From: Anaeromyxobacter sp. Fw109-5
GTDB taxonomy: Bacteria > Myxococcota > Myxococcia > Myxococcales > Anaeromyxobacteraceae
NCBI RefSeq assembly: GCF_000017505.1
Contig: NC_009675.1
Location: 1,860,001-1,924,000 of the forward strand
Length of the DNA stretch: 64,000 nt
Direction of reading: 5' to 3'
In this document: positions 45,818 to 55,556 of the stretch, piece by piece
How positions within the stretch are numbered: position 1 is the first letter of the stretch
How the letters are laid out: every line of letters begins with the position of its first letter
Program-made: the position numbers and the translations under genes
Notes under the pieces: model-generated
What the model saw: the letters and a program-made list of their open reading frames with translations, nothing else
Databases searched by the model: none
Told to the model about the DNA's origin: nothing

Positions 45818-46843
45818 TCAGACAAAGGTCGACCGCCGCCCCGTGGCGCGGTCGAAGCGGTGCAGGCGGGACGGATCGAACGCGATCCGCACCGGCGCGC
45901 CGGGCGGCGCGTCGAACGCGGCGTCGCAGCGCGCGACGAGGCGCGTCCCGGCGCGCTCCACGGTGACCCAGGTCTCGGAGCCGATGGGCTCGACGAGCCA
46001 GACGCGCGCGTCGAGCCCGGGCGCCTCCGCGCGCGAGACCCGCAGGTCCTCGGGCCGCAGCGCGACGTCGAAGGCGCCCGGAGGGAGGCCGAGCACCTCC
46101 GGCGCGACGAGGTTCACGGGAGGGGTCCCGACGAAGCGCGCCACGAACGCGGTGGCCGGCGCGCCGTAGATCTCGCGCGGCGTCCCCACCTGCTCGAGCG
46201 CGCCGTCGCGCAGCACGGCGATGCGGTCCGCGAGCGTCATCGCCTCCGCCTGATCGTGCGTCACGTACACGAAGGTCGCGCCCAGCCGCTCGTGCAGCTT
46301 CTTCAGCTCGGCGCGGACGCCGAGCCGCAGCGCCGCGTCGAGGTTCGAGAGCGGCTCGTCGAGGAGGAACACCTTCGGGCGCCGGACCAGCGCGCGGCCC
46401 AGCGCGACGCGCTGGCGCTGACCGCCGGAGAGGGCCGCCGGGCGGCGCTCGAGGAGCGGGCCGAGGCCGAGCAGCGCGGCCACCTCCTCGACGCGCGCCG
46501 CGCGCTCCCGGCGCGGGACGCCCGCCACCTCGAGCGGGAAGGCCAGGTTCCGGCGCACCGACATGTGTGGGTAGAGCGCGTAGCTCTGGAACACCATCGC
46601 CACGTCCCGCTCGCGCGGGGAGAGCTCGTTCACCACGCGCCCGTCGATGCGCACGACCCCGGCGGTGGGCGCGTCGAGGCCGGCCACGAGCGAGAGCAGG
46701 GTGGACTTCCCGCAGCCGGACGGGCCGACCACCGCGAGCAGCTCGCCGTCGGCGACGGAGAGGGTCACGTCGCGGAGCGCGGCGACCGCGCCGTACGACT
46801 TCGAGAGCGACTCGAGGGAGAGGCGGACCCCGGCCACGCTCAC
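45818..46843 (-). CDS. ABC transporter ATP-binding protein (MalK/UgpC type)
   Basis: 341 residues. Walker A GPSGCGKST, Q-loop VFQSYALYPHMSV, signature LSGGQRQR, Walker B FLLDEPLSNLD and switch His in VTHDQAEAMTLADR are intact, with a TOBE-type C-terminal domain (FDVALRPEDLRV, VWLVEPIGSETWVTV). Last gene of a four-gene sugar-type importer operon; the GTG start overlaps the permease stop. Confidence 0.93.
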   Translation of the reverse strand: MSVAGVRLSLESLSKSYGAVAALRDVTLSVADGELLAVVGPSGCGKSTLLSLVAGLDAPTAGVVRIDGRVVNELSPRERDVAMVFQSYALYPHMSVRRNLAFPLEVAGVPRRERAARVEEVAALLGLGPLLERRPAALSGGQRQRVALGRALVRRPKVFLLDEPLSNLDAALRLGVRAELKKLHERLGATFVYVTHDQAEAMTLADRIAVLRDGALEQVGTPREIYGAPATAFVARFVGTPPVNLVAPEVLGLPPGAFDVALRPEDLRVSRAEAPGLDARVWLVEPIGSETWVTVERAGTRLVARCDAAFDAPPGAPVRIAFDPSRLHRFDRATGRRSTFV

Positions 46844-47643
46844 CCCTTCACCGCGCCGGCGGTGAGGCCGGCGACGACCCGCCGCTGGAACAGGACGGCG
46901 ACCGCGATCACCGGGACGGTCGCGAGGGTCGAGGCCGCGGCGAGGACGACCCATGGATCTCGGAACTCCCCTCCGAAGAGCGCCAGCGCGACCGGCACCG
47001 TGCGCCGCGCGGGCGACGTGACGAAGGTGACCGCGAAGAGGAGCTCGTTCCAGGCGAACACGAACACGAGGAGGCCGGCCGTCGCGACGCCGGGCGCGGC
47101 GAGCGGGAGCAGCACCCGGCGGAACGCGCCGAGGGGCGTGCACCCGTCCACGCGGGCGGCGCGGTAGAGCTCGGCGGGGAGGGCGCGGAACGTGCCGGTG
47201 AGGAGCCACAGCGCCAGGGGCAGCGAGAAGCTCGCGTACGGGAGGATCAGCGCGGGGAGCGTGTCGAGGAGCCGGATCGCGCGCAGCGCGCCGTAGAGCG
47301 GCGCCGCGGTGGCGATCGGCGGGAACATGGAGATCGCGAGCGCGACGCCGAGCAGCGCGCGGCCGCCGCGCACGCCGAGCCGCGCGATGGCGAAGGCGGC
47401 CGGGGCGGCGAGCGCGAGGGCGAGGGCCGCCGTCGCGCCGCTCACGAGCAGGGAGTTCGCGACGGCGCGCGCCAGGCCGCCGTCCTCGAGGGCGGCGACG
47501 TGGTTCGCCAGGGTCAGGTGGGAGGGCAGCGGGCGTGCCAGCTCCGCGTCGGGCCAGAGCGAGGTGAGGGCGAGCCAGCCGAGCGGCAGGAGGAAGAACG
47601 CCAGGTACGGTACGGCGACGGCCCAGGCCGTGCGCGGGCTCAC
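46840..47643 (-). CDS. ABC transporter permease (MalG/SugB type)
   Basis: 267 residues, six helices. EAA-like loop YRAARVDGCTPLGAFRRVLLPLAAPG and the C-terminal FQRRVVAGLTAGAVKG are typical of carbohydrate permeases of the MalG class. GTG start and TGA stop each overlap the neighbouring genes by four bases. Confidence 0.92.
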   Translation of the reverse strand: MSPRTAWAVAVPYLAFFLLPLGWLALTSLWPDAELARPLPSHLTLANHVAALEDGGLARAVANSLLVSGATAALALALAAPAAFAIARLGVRGGRALLGVALAISMFPPIATAAPLYGALRAIRLLDTLPALILPYASFSLPLALWLLTGTFRALPAELYRAARVDGCTPLGAFRRVLLPLAAPGVATAGLLVFVFAWNELLFAVTFVTSPARRTVPVALALFGGEFRDPWVVLAAASTLATVPVIAVAVLFQRRVVAGLTAGAVKG

Positions 47644-48515
47644 GGCGGCGGCTCCCGCGGGCTGCGCTCGCCCAGCGCCCGCAGCCAGGCGAGCCCGATC
47701 GCGACCACGCACAGGAACGTGACGAGCGAGATCGCCGCGCCCAGCCCGAAGCTGCCGGCGCGCAGGAGCGTCTTGTACGCGTAGAGCGAGAGCGGCTCGG
47801 TGGTGTGGCCGGGACCGCCGCCCGTGAGGACGAAGACCACGTCGAAGACCCGGAAGGCGTCGAGGCTGCGGAACAGGAGCGCGAGCAGGACGGCGGGGCG
47901 CAGCAGGGGGAGGGTGATCGAGCGGAAGGTGCGGAGCGGCGAGGCGCCGTCCACCCGCGCCGCGCGGGCGAGGTCCTCGGGGATGGACTGCAGCCCGGCG
48001 AGCAGGAGCAGGGCGACGAACGGGGTGGTCTTCCAGACGTCCACGAGGATCGCCGCGTGCAGCGCCAGCGCGGGGCGGGCGAGCACCGCCGCGGCGCCGC
48101 CGGGCCACAGCCGGGCGACGAGGCCGAGGTCGGGCTGGAGGAGGAGCGCCCATAGCTTCGCCGCCACGACGGTGGGGAGGATCCACGGGACGAGCACGGC
48201 GGCGCGCAGCGCCTCCCGGCCCCGGGAGACGTGGTGGAGCGCGAGCGCGAGCGGCACGGCGAGCAGCAGCTCCAGCGTGACCGCCAGCGCGGTGAAGTAG
48301 GCGGTGTTCTCGAGCGCGCCCCAGAAGCGCGCGTCTGCGGCCAGCGCGCGGTAGTTCGCGAGGCCGACGAAGCGATCCTGGCCGAGGACGGGCACGCGGT
48401 GCCGTAAGGACAGCCAGGCGGTGGCCACGAGCGGGAAGAGCGCCACGACCGCGAGCGCCGCGCCCGCCGGCGCGACGAGGGCGGCGCCGAGCCGGCGCTC
48501 CGCGGTCCCGCTCAC
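47640..48515 (-). CDS. ABC transporter permease (MalF/SugA type)
   Basis: 291 residues, six helices, EAA loop LARAARVDGASPLRTFRSITLPLLRPA. The sequence TGGGPGHTTEPLSLYAY is a common permease motif in trehalose/maltose and related sugar importers. GTG start overlaps the binding-protein stop. Confidence 0.92.
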   Translation of the reverse strand: MSGTAERRLGAALVAPAGAALAVVALFPLVATAWLSLRHRVPVLGQDRFVGLANYRALAADARFWGALENTAYFTALAVTLELLLAVPLALALHHVSRGREALRAAVLVPWILPTVVAAKLWALLLQPDLGLVARLWPGGAAAVLARPALALHAAILVDVWKTTPFVALLLLAGLQSIPEDLARAARVDGASPLRTFRSITLPLLRPAVLLALLFRSLDAFRVFDVVFVLTGGGPGHTTEPLSLYAYKTLLRAGSFGLGAAISLVTFLCVVAIGLAWLRALGERSPREPPP

Positions 48516-49771
48516 CGCGTCACCCCCGCGATCGCGTCCAGCTGCGCCTGCGCGCGCGCGAGCGCCTCGGTGGGCGGCCGGAGCCCGGACACCGCAGCGG
48601 AGAGCTCGCCCTGAAGCGCGTCCGCCGCCAGCATGTAATAGGGCGTGACCGGCCGCGGACGGGCGTCCTCCACGCGGGGGAGGAGCGCCGCGATGAACGG
48701 CGCCTCGCCGCGGACGCGCGCGTCGTCGTAGGCCGTACGCCGAGCGGGGTTCCGGCCGTAGGCGATCGCCAGCACCGCGTTCGCCTCGGGCGAGGTGAGG
48801 TGCGCGACCAGCCGCTCCGCGGCGGCGCGGCGCGCGGGGGGCGCCCCCGAGGAGATCCCGAGCTGCCAGCCCCCCAGCGCACCGGGCGACGGCCCCTGCG
48901 CACCGGGGAGAGGCGCGACGCCGACGCGGCCGCGCACCGGGGAGGCCGGCTCCTGCAGCAAGGGCCACGCGTACGGCCAGTTGCGCATGAACGCCGCGCG
49001 GCCCTCCTGGAACGCGCGCCGCGCCTCCTCCTCCGCGGCGGTGGCGACCCACGGCGGCGAGAGCCCCTCCGCCACGAGCCCCCGCAGCCACGAGAGCGCC
49101 GCCCGCGCCTCGGCCGTGTCGAGCCGCAGCCGCTCGCCCTCGAGCGCGGCGCCGCCGTGCCCCCACAGCGCCTCGAAGAAGACGCAGGAGAGCCCCTCGT
49201 ACTGGCGGCCCTGCCACAGGTAGCCGGCGATTCCGGGCGAGCGGGCCTGCGCGGCGCGGATCGCCGCCGCGAGCGCCGCGTAGGTGCGCGGCGGCTCCGG
49301 CACGAGGTCCGTCCGGTAGTAGAGGAGCCCCACGTCCACGTACCAGGGCACCGCGAAGGTGCGCTCGCCCTGCACGACCGCGGCGGCGGCGCCTCCGAGA
49401 AAGTCGGCGCGGACGCGAGCGGGCGGGAACGCCCCCGAGACGTCGGCGAGCCACCCGGCGCGTGCGAGCTCCGCCACCCAGACGACGTCGAGGACGAAGA
49501 CGTCCAGATCCTCGCCCCCCGCGCCGAGGGAGGTGACGAGGAGCTGATGGGCCAGATCGGCCGCGTTCGGGAGCGCCTGCAGCGCGACCTCGAAGCCGGT
49601 CTCGCGCTCGAAGGCGGCGACCAGCGCACGCAGCGGCTCGGGATCCGGCCCAAGGGGCTGGTAGCGGAAGACGAGGCGGGTCTTCGCTGCCGGAGCGCTC
49701 TCGTGCGTCCGGCACCCCGCCACGAGCGCAGCGGCGGCCAGGAGCGGGACGAGCGCGCGGGATGAAGTCAC
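48512..49771 (-). CDS. Sugar-type ABC transporter substrate-binding lipoprotein
   Basis: 419 residues from GTG 49771. Lipobox LVAGC. Mature domain is a family 1 solute-binding protein (AAFERETGFEVALQALPN, VFVLDVVWVAELARAGWLADV, FAVPWYVDVGLLYYRTDL, AFMRNWPYAWPLL), close in plan to trehalose/maltose-binding proteins of the ThuE/LpqY type. First gene of the operon. A hexamer array lies about 140 bp upstream, in the place of the promoter region. Confidence 0.9.
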   Translation of the reverse strand: MTSSRALVPLLAAAALVAGCRTHESAPAAKTRLVFRYQPLGPDPEPLRALVAAFERETGFEVALQALPNAADLAHQLLVTSLGAGGEDLDVFVLDVVWVAELARAGWLADVSGAFPPARVRADFLGGAAAAVVQGERTFAVPWYVDVGLLYYRTDLVPEPPRTYAALAAAIRAAQARSPGIAGYLWQGRQYEGLSCVFFEALWGHGGAALEGERLRLDTAEARAALSWLRGLVAEGLSPPWVATAAEEEARRAFQEGRAAFMRNWPYAWPLLQEPASPVRGRVGVAPLPGAQGPSPGALGGWQLGISSGAPPARRAAAERLVAHLTSPEANAVLAIAYGRNPARRTAYDDARVRGEAPFIAALLPRVEDARPRPVTPYYMLAADALQGELSAAVSGLRPPTEALARAQAQLDAIAGVTR

Positions 49772-49910
49772 GCCGGGAGCGTAACGGGGTCGCAGCGCGC
49801 GGGAGCCGTTTCCGGCGGGTGCGGCCCGGGTCGGGGCCACGGAGAGGCCACGCAAGGGCCGGACAAATCTCCGCGGGCTCAGGGGGCCGGCGCTCAGGAG
49901 CTCCGGCGAG

Positions 49911-50118
49911 GGTCGAGGTCGAGGTCGAGGTCGAGGTCGAGGTCGAGGTCGAGGTCGAGGTCGAGGTCGAGGTCGAGGTCGAGGTCGCGGTCGCGGTCGC
50001 GGTCGAGGTCGAGGTCGAGGTCGAGGTCGAGGTCGAGGTCGACGTCGGGGTCGCGGTCGACGTCGCGGTCAGGATCGGGGTCGCGGTCGCGGTCCAGGTC
50101 GGCGTCGAGGCCGCGGTC
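49911..50118. repeat. GTCGNG hexanucleotide array 5
   Basis: About 35 hexamers: a pure GTCGAG block (about 49912-49984), a GTCGCG block, GTCGAG again, then a degenerate part with GTCGAC and GTCAGG variants. It ends two bases from the TAG stop of the minus-strand YCII gene (50121-50123). The degenerate end suggests older repeats there. Confidence 0.95.
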
Positions 50119-50120
50119 GT

Positions 50121-50402
50121 CTACCCGATCGCCCCCACCACCACCTTCCACTCGCGCACGCGCCAGGAGGTGACGAGCCCGTTCCGGACGTACGGGTCCT
50201 CCCGCGCGAACGCCTCGGCGTCCTGCGGACCCTCGCCACGGAACACGAGGAGCGCCGCGTCCGGCGGATCGAACGCGCCGGCGAGGACGAGCTTGCCCTC
50301 GCGCTGCGCGCGCTCGGCGAGGGCCAGGTGCTCCGCGCGGAGCGGCTGGCGGCGCGCGAGGTAGTCCGGCACGGTGTCGTAGACGAGGGCGTAGAGCGGC
50401 AT
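50121..50402 (-). CDS. YCII-family protein
   Basis: 93 residues from ATG 50402. A YCII ferredoxin-like fold is suggested by [14 protein letters not shown], the conserved His in [11 protein letters not shown], and [10 protein letters not shown] with [10 protein letters not shown]. Such proteins are small cytosolic putative enzymes, some with dehalogenase-like or hydrolase roles; the function here is unknown. Lies 17 bp after the pdxH stop and probably shares its transcript. Confidence 0.82.
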   Translation of the reverse strand: MPLYALVYDTVPDYLARRQPLRAEHLALAERAQREGKLVLAGAFDPPDAALLVFRGEGPQDAEAFAREDPYVRNGLVTSWRVREWKVVVGAIG

Positions 50403-50419
50403 GGAGCCTCCGGTCACCT

Positions 50420-51004
50420 TCACGGGTTGAGGAGCGAGGCCGTCCACCCCGCCCCGAAGCGCTCGAAGAGGGTGCGGTGGTGGAGCCGGCCTTCGCCGCT
50501 GGTCCAGAACTCGATCCGCTCGGGGCGCAGCAGGTAGCCGCCCCAGAACGGCGGCCGCGGCACCTCGCGGCCCGCGAACCGCGCCTCGACGTCGCGTACG
50601 GCCGCCACGAGCGCGGCGCGGGACTCGAGCGGCCCGCTCTGGCGAGACGCCCACGCCCCGAGCTGGCTCTCCCGCGGCCGGGTCGCGAAGTAGGCGTCCG
50701 ACTCCGCGTCGTCGAGCAGCACCACCGCGCCCTCCGCGCGGACCTGCTCTCCGATCGCCGGCCAGTGGAAGCAGAGCGCGGCGCGCGGGTTCCCCGCCAG
50801 CTCGCGGCCCTTGCGGCTCTCGCGGTTCGTGAAGAAGGCGAAGCCGCGCGCGTCCACCGTCTTCACGAGCACGATCCGGACGGAGGGGCTCCCGCTCGCG
50901 TCCGCCGTGGCGAGGGCCGCGGCCGTCGCGTCGAAGCTCGACGCCGCGGCGGCGCGGGAGAGGGCCTCCCGGAAGCGCGCGATGGGGTCGTCGTGGAGGG
51001 TCAT
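50420..51004 (-). CDS. pdxH: Pyridoxamine 5'-phosphate oxidase
   Basis: 194 residues. FMN-binding split barrel with [47 protein letters not shown], the [19 protein letters not shown] block and the C-terminal [13 protein letters not shown]. Converts pyridoxamine/pyridoxine phosphate to pyridoxal phosphate with O2. A little shorter than the E. coli enzyme at the N terminus. ATG 51004. Confidence 0.91.
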   Translation of the reverse strand: MTLHDDPIARFREALSRAAAASSFDATAAALATADASGSPSVRIVLVKTVDARGFAFFTNRESRKGRELAGNPRAALCFHWPAIGEQVRAEGAVVLLDDAESDAYFATRPRESQLGAWASRQSGPLESRAALVAAVRDVEARFAGREVPRPPFWGGYLLRPERIEFWTSGEGRLHHRTLFERFGAGWTASLLNP

Positions 51005-51069
51005 GGGATGGATTGAGCATAACGGACGTTGGGCGCGGGCGCGGCGGCGGGGTCCGGGGTCGGGGTCGT

Positions 51070-51123
51070 CCCTCGACTTCGCGTCTCCGCTGCGGCGGAG
51101 ACACTACGCTCGGGACGAACGGA
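51070..51123. repeat. REP-like palindromic element, copy B
   Basis: Same ends as copy A (TCGTCCCTCGACTTCGCG and CTACGCTCGGGACGAACGG) around a different internal stem GTCTCCGC/GCGGAGAC. Outer arms TCGTCCC/GGGACGA can pair. It is followed by GTCGCGGTCGAGG and, 107 bp on, by array 6. Confidence 0.6.
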
Positions 51124-51144
51124 AACCGATCGGTCGCGGTCGAG

Positions 51145-51201
51145 GCCCTTCGACTTCGCCTGTCCTGAGCGCAGCGGCCGAAGGCCGCGGAGTCGAAGGG
51201 C
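51145..51201. repeat. Palindromic intergenic element
   Basis: Perfect 11-bp outer arms GCCCTTCGACT (51145-51155) and AGTCGAAGGGC (51191-51201), with an inner GCGGCC/GGCCGC stem. Resembles widespread REP-type elements with a CCCTTCGACT core. Non-coding. Confidence 0.6.
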
Positions 51202-51230
51202 TCAGGGTGGTCGGCCTCAGCAGTGGCGGC

Positions 51231-51493
<263 letters not shown>

Positions 51494-52002
51494 CTCTCGA
51501 TTCATCACATCCCACGGCGACAGCACCCGCATGCCGGCAGGTCGTGTGCCGTCGCCCGTACGCAGACGGGGCTCGGGCATCGAGGGGAGAAGCGCTCGGT
51601 TCCCGGCGCGCCTGTGCCCATCATGCGGTGCGTCTTCACCGGCGTCGGCGGTGACTGGGCAGCGGGCAGAGCAGGTCCGAGAAATTGCGCGCACGCTCGG
51701 CCAACGGCGGCATTCACTCAAGGTCCTTGCTATCTCCAGCGATAGCTCTTGCGAGCCACGCGAGTCCCAGTTGCGGTGGGTGAACGTTGCCCTCTTGACG
51801 AGGTTCGAGGCGAAACGCGCTTCGACGTCCGCGGTACGTCGAGAGCACGCTCCTCGCGAGCGCAGGCAGGTCGCACCGTGCGCGTCCGGCGCGCCGCGTG
51901 GATGGCGAAGGGGCGGGCCCGGAAAACGGCGCAGGCGCGATCCTGGTGCGTTTCCGAAGGGGCCGACATCGCGTGTTACGAAGGGTGCACAGGAGGTGCA
52001 CC
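51494..52002. other. Intergenic region upstream of the DUF222-HNH gene
   Basis: About 510 bp after array 6. No ORF here has convincing codon use or a ribosome site. The last 15 bases provide AGGAGG for the gene at 52003. No terminator-like stem or repeat seen. Confidence 0.5.
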
Positions 52003-53169
52003 ATGCCCGCGATCGCCCCTTCCGCCCTCGACTCGACCCTCCTCGCCCAGCGCCTGCGCGAGCTCGCCGGCCAGGAGCGCGACGTCCAGGTCGAGTTCCT
52101 CCTCCACCTCGAGGTGTTCGATCGCCGCCGCGCGTACGTGGACGCCGGGTACCCCTCGCTCTGGGCGTATTGCCTGGAGGTGCTCCACCTGCGTGAGGGC
52201 GCTGCCGGGCGACGCATCCAGGCGATGCGGGTGCTGCGCCGGTTCCCCAGCCTCGAGGACGCCCTGCGAGATGGCCGCCTTTGCATCTCCACCGTCCAGC
52301 TGCTCGGCCAGGTGCTGACCGAGGAGAACCTGCCCGACCTCGTCGCCCGGGCCGCGTACCGCACCAAGGCGGAGGTGGATCACCTCGTCGCCTCGCTCCA
52401 GGCGCGCACCGCTCCGCGGACGGGCGTCCGCAAGCTGCCCGACCGCGCTCCAGCCGCGAGCGCCCCGGCGCTGCCGCTGGCGGCAGTGGATGCCGGACCT
52501 GCCGAGCCGCAGGAGGCGATCCCCGCGCCGGCGGCGGCTGGTGGGTCGCTGCCGCCCACGGTCTCTGCGCTGCCCGACGTGGCTCGCCAGAAGGCGCGGG
52601 CGGAGACCCGCGCCGTGAGCGAGAGCGGCTGGTCGCTGCGGGTCACCATCGACCGGGGCTGCAAGGAGGACCTCGAGACGCTCACCGCGCTGCTCTCGCA
52701 CAAGATCCCGGACGGCGATCTCGCGGCGGTGCTCCGCGAGGCCATCCGCTGCGCCGTCGAGAAGCACGGCAAGCGCAAGGGCGCGATCGCGCCGGAGCGG
52801 CAGCGGAAGGCCGACCGGGAGACACGTCCCTCCGCCGAGCCCGCCGCGCCCACGAGCACGATCCCGGCGATAGTGCGGCGCGAGGTCTGGAAGCGCGACG
52901 GCGGACGCTGCGCCTGGGTCGCTCCGGACGGGCGGCGCTGCAACAGCCGCTGGCAGCTGGAGCTCGACCACATCCACCCGCAGGCCCTGGGCGGACCCTC
53001 GACGGTCGAGAACCTCCGGGTGGCCTGCAGGTCGCACAACCTGTTGCACGCCGAACGGACCTACGGGCGCGAGCACATGGACCGCTTCCGGCGCGGAAAC
53101 CTCGCCGAGCGGACGGGGCATGCCGGCACCGCGCCAGCTGCCATTCAGCAGGGCTTGTGGGCAACGTGA
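52003..53169 (+). CDS. DUF222-type HNH endonuclease domain protein
   Basis: 388 residues from ATG 52003 (AGGAGG at optimal distance). Helical N-terminal half (AQRLRELAGQERDVQVEFLLHLEVFDRRRAYVDAG and the GRRIQAMRVLRRFP region) resembles the DUF222-like part of such proteins. A Pro/Ala linker of about 60 residues follows. The C terminus is an HNH nuclease: WKRDGGRCAW, a Cys pair partner in DGRRCNS, ELDHIHPQALGG, and NLRVACRSHNLLHAE. These are often multicopy genes of unknown role. Flanked by repeat arrays on both sides. Confidence 0.87.
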   Translation: MPAIAPSALDSTLLAQRLRELAGQERDVQVEFLLHLEVFDRRRAYVDAGYPSLWAYCLEVLHLREGAAGRRIQAMRVLRRFPSLEDALRDGRLCISTVQLLGQVLTEENLPDLVARAAYRTKAEVDHLVASLQARTAPRTGVRKLPDRAPAASAPALPLAAVDAGPAEPQEAIPAPAAAGGSLPPTVSALPDVARQKARAETRAVSESGWSLRVTIDRGCKEDLETLTALLSHKIPDGDLAAVLREAIRCAVEKHGKRKGAIAPERQRKADRETRPSAEPAAPTSTIPAIVRREVWKRDGGRCAWVAPDGRRCNSRWQLELDHIHPQALGGPSTVENLRVACRSHNLLHAERTYGREHMDRFRRGNLAERTGHAGTAPAAIQQGLWAT

Positions 53170-53368
53170 CCGCGGTCGGCGGAACGGGAGCAAAGCCGAC
53201 CGCAGCGTCTTCCGGCGACGCGGCGGACGCGCGGCGACGCGGGCCCTCCGGCCCCCTCGTAGGCCGCTTTCCCTCGCTCGTACTGCTGCCTCGTGCGTGC
53301 CCACCGCGGTCGCGCGGTCGGCACCTCGTCCCGACTCCAGCGCGAGCCGATGTGACGAATGACAATGG

Positions 53369-53395
53369 GTCGAGGTCGAGGTCGAGGTCGAGGTC
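53369..53395. repeat. GTCGAG mini-array 7
   Basis: Four and a half copies of GTCGAG, in the 292-bp gap between the HNH gene and the DUF454 gene. Rest of the gap shows nothing notable. Confidence 0.9.
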
Positions 53396-53461
53396 TGCTC
53401 GCACCCCGCCCGACCGCATCCCCCTTGCGGATCCTCCTCCCCGCGACCTAAAGAACCCGCC

Positions 53462-54007
53462 GTGCCCGACCTCCCGCCCCGTCCCGTCGCGACGCCCAGC
53501 CAGCGCGCCCACCGGCGCTGGCTGCTGCTCGCGCTCGGGTGGAGCTGCTTCGCCCTCGGCGCCGTCGGCGCGGTCCTCCCCCTCATCCCCACGACCCCGC
53601 TGATGCTGGTCGCCCTGTGGGCGTTCTCCTCCAGCTCGGAGCGGTTCCACGACTGGCTCTATGGACACCGCGTGTTCGGGCCGCCGCTGCAGCGCTGGCA
53701 GCGCGAGCGGGTCCTGCCGCTCTGGGTGAAGCTCGTCGCCGTGACTTCGATGGCGGCGAGCTTCGCGTACGCGGCGCTGGGCGCGCGCGTCCCCTGGTAC
53801 GCGCTCGTCACGATGGGCGCGGTGATGCTCTTCGGCGTCGCTTACATCTCGCGGATCCCCAGCCGGCCGCGGACCGACCTGCCCGGCGAGCGCGGCCTGC
53901 ATGCGCCGCCCGACCGTGTGGCGGTCAGCGGGCGGGAGCAGGGGCAGGGGCAGGGCGCACCGGCGGAACCGGCGCCGGAGCGGGCGGGGCGCCCGCGATC
54001 TGCGTGA
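53462..54007 (+). CDS. DUF454/YbaN-family inner-membrane protein
   Basis: 181 residues from GTG 53462. Core of the family: WLLLALGWSCFALGAVGAVLPLIPTTPLMLVALWAFSSSSERFHDWLYGHRVFGPPLQRW, then two more hydrophobic segments. The C-terminal 35 residues are Gly/Gln/Pro-rich (SGREQGQGQGAPAEPAPERA) and overlap the 3' end of the convergent lipoprotein gene by 83 bp, so one of the two tails may be an artefact of read-through evolution. Function unknown. Confidence 0.85.
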   Translation: MPDLPPRPVATPSQRAHRRWLLLALGWSCFALGAVGAVLPLIPTTPLMLVALWAFSSSSERFHDWLYGHRVFGPPLQRWQRERVLPLWVKLVAVTSMAASFAYAALGARVPWYALVTMGAVMLFGVAYISRIPSRPRTDLPGERGLHAPPDRVAVSGREQGQGQGAPAEPAPERAGRPRSA

Positions 54008-55400
54008 GCCCCCTCGCCGTCCCCTCCGGCTGGTCGGCGACGTCCGCCTCGAGCCGGAGCTCGGCGACGGCACCGCCGGCGACCGCGAGCTCGCCGCGGG
54101 CCACCAGGTCCGCGACCCGGAAGGCGAGCAGGCCGACGTCGGTCATCCGCCCGCCGCCTGCGTCGTGCACCACGCGGACCGAGATCGTGCGCTCGTCGTA
54201 AGCGTTGGCGGAGACGACGAGGCTCCCCTCGAGGAGCGCGTAGACGCCGCGGCGCGGCTCGCTCTGGTAGGCGCGGCCATCGGGGAGGGCGAGGGAGACC
54301 ACGAGGTTGGGCTGGTTCTCCTGTGGGATGCGGCGCGCGAGGTCGAGCGCGACGCCGATCGGGGCGGGCGCGCTGCCCTGCGTGTACGAGGCGAGCCGCG
54401 CCACCGCGCGGTCGAGCCGGTGCGAGCGGCTGCCCACCCACGGCCAGCCGTCCGGCCGCGTCGGGCTCACGAGCACGGAGCGGAGCCGCACCGCGTAGGG
54501 GCGGACCTTCACGCGATCGAGCTCGGCGAGCGCGATCCCGCCGTCCACCTCGAGCCGCGCCGCCTCGGAGAACGCCCGCTCGGCGGCGGGGAAGTCCCGG
54601 CGGCGGAGCGCGTCGTCGCCCTGGGCGAGCAACGCGGCGCAGCGCGAGAGCGGCTGGGCGCGGCCGTTCGGGCGGAGCCGGAGCGCCGCGTCGTAGCTCG
54701 CCTTCGCGTCGGCGAACCGCCGCTGCGCGAGGTGCGCGTCCCCTTCTGCCACGTACCGCTCGGCCTCGGCGTCCTTCCAGCGCTCGTGCTCCGCGCGGAC
54801 CGCCTCGAGCCGGGGGGACAGCGCCGCGTCGAGCCGCGCCGCACGGGCGAGGAGGTCGATCGCCTCCGGGAACTGTCGCGCCGCCCGGTGGCGCTCCGCC
54901 TCGTCGACCGCGCCGCGGACGACGCCGGGCTCCACGCGTCGGCCCTCGGCGGCGACGCCGGGATCGTCGGTGGCCGCGCGCGCGCCCTCCAGGAGCTGGA
55001 GCGCGGCGGCCCACTCGCGCCGGCCAGCCGACTCCTGAGCGCGCCGGAGGCGAAGGTGGCCGACCTCGCGGCCGGCCTCGCGGCGCAGCGTCGCGAGCTG
55101 GGCGCTGGTCGGGTCGAGCGCCAGCGCGTAGTCCGCCTCTCCGAAGGCGCACTCCCAGTCGCGCGCCGCGGTGCAGGCCTGCGCCCGCTTCGTCGCGTCG
55201 TCCAGCGCGGCGGCCTTCGCCTGGCGGTACTTCTCCTGCAGCTCCTTCTTGTCGGGGTCCTTCGCGACCGCCGCCGCGTACTCGCGCTCGGCGGTGCGCC
55301 AGTCGCCCAGCGCGGCGGCCCGGTCGCCCGACTTCTCGTGCGCGGCGCAGGCCAGGGCGAAGGCGAGGGCGAGGAGGAGGGGGAGCGGGCGGCGCGTCAT
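53925..55400 (-). CDS. Tetratrico-like repeat lipoprotein
   Basis: 491 residues from ATG 55400. Lipobox LALAC. About the first 270 residues are helical repeats of TPR type (DWRTAEREYAAAVAKDPDKKELQEKY, DWECAFGEADYALALDPTSAQL, RFADAKASYDAALRLRPNGRAQPL). The second part is beta-rich (VKVRPYAVRLRSVLVSPTRPDGWPWVG, ISVRVVHDAGGGRMTDVGLLAFRVADLV) and may be C2-like. The tail is Pro/Ala-rich and overlaps the convergent DUF454 gene. Probably an envelope scaffold; function unknown. Confidence 0.8.
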   Translation of the reverse strand: MTRRPLPLLLALAFALACAAHEKSGDRAAALGDWRTAEREYAAAVAKDPDKKELQEKYRQAKAAALDDATKRAQACTAARDWECAFGEADYALALDPTSAQLATLRREAGREVGHLRLRRAQESAGRREWAAALQLLEGARAATDDPGVAAEGRRVEPGVVRGAVDEAERHRAARQFPEAIDLLARAARLDAALSPRLEAVRAEHERWKDAEAERYVAEGDAHLAQRRFADAKASYDAALRLRPNGRAQPLSRCAALLAQGDDALRRRDFPAAERAFSEAARLEVDGGIALAELDRVKVRPYAVRLRSVLVSPTRPDGWPWVGSRSHRLDRAVARLASYTQGSAPAPIGVALDLARRIPQENQPNLVVSLALPDGRAYQSEPRRGVYALLEGSLVVSANAYDERTISVRVVHDAGGGRMTDVGLLAFRVADLVARGELAVAGGAVAELRLEADVADQPEGTARGLTQIAGAPPAPAPVPPVRPAPAPAPAR

Positions 55401-55556
55401 GCGTTTCTCCGGGAGCGGGCGACCGGACGATCGGTCGGGCTCACGCTACGAAGAAGGCGTGTGGGTGAGCAAGCTCGCGACCGCCATCGGCGCCGCGTCC
55501 GGATATCGGGTACGCGCCGCGACCACCCTGCGCCGCCCGCCTCGCTCGGCGGCGCC

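Noticed and set aside
49911-50118. Hexamer arrays considered as CRISPR arrays
   Set aside because: There are no unique spacers. The unit is 6 bp throughout and no cas gene is present.
51505-51717. A 70-residue minus-strand ORF between array 6 and the HNH gene
   Set aside because: No ribosome site, no recognisable domain, and codon use unlike neighbouring genes.
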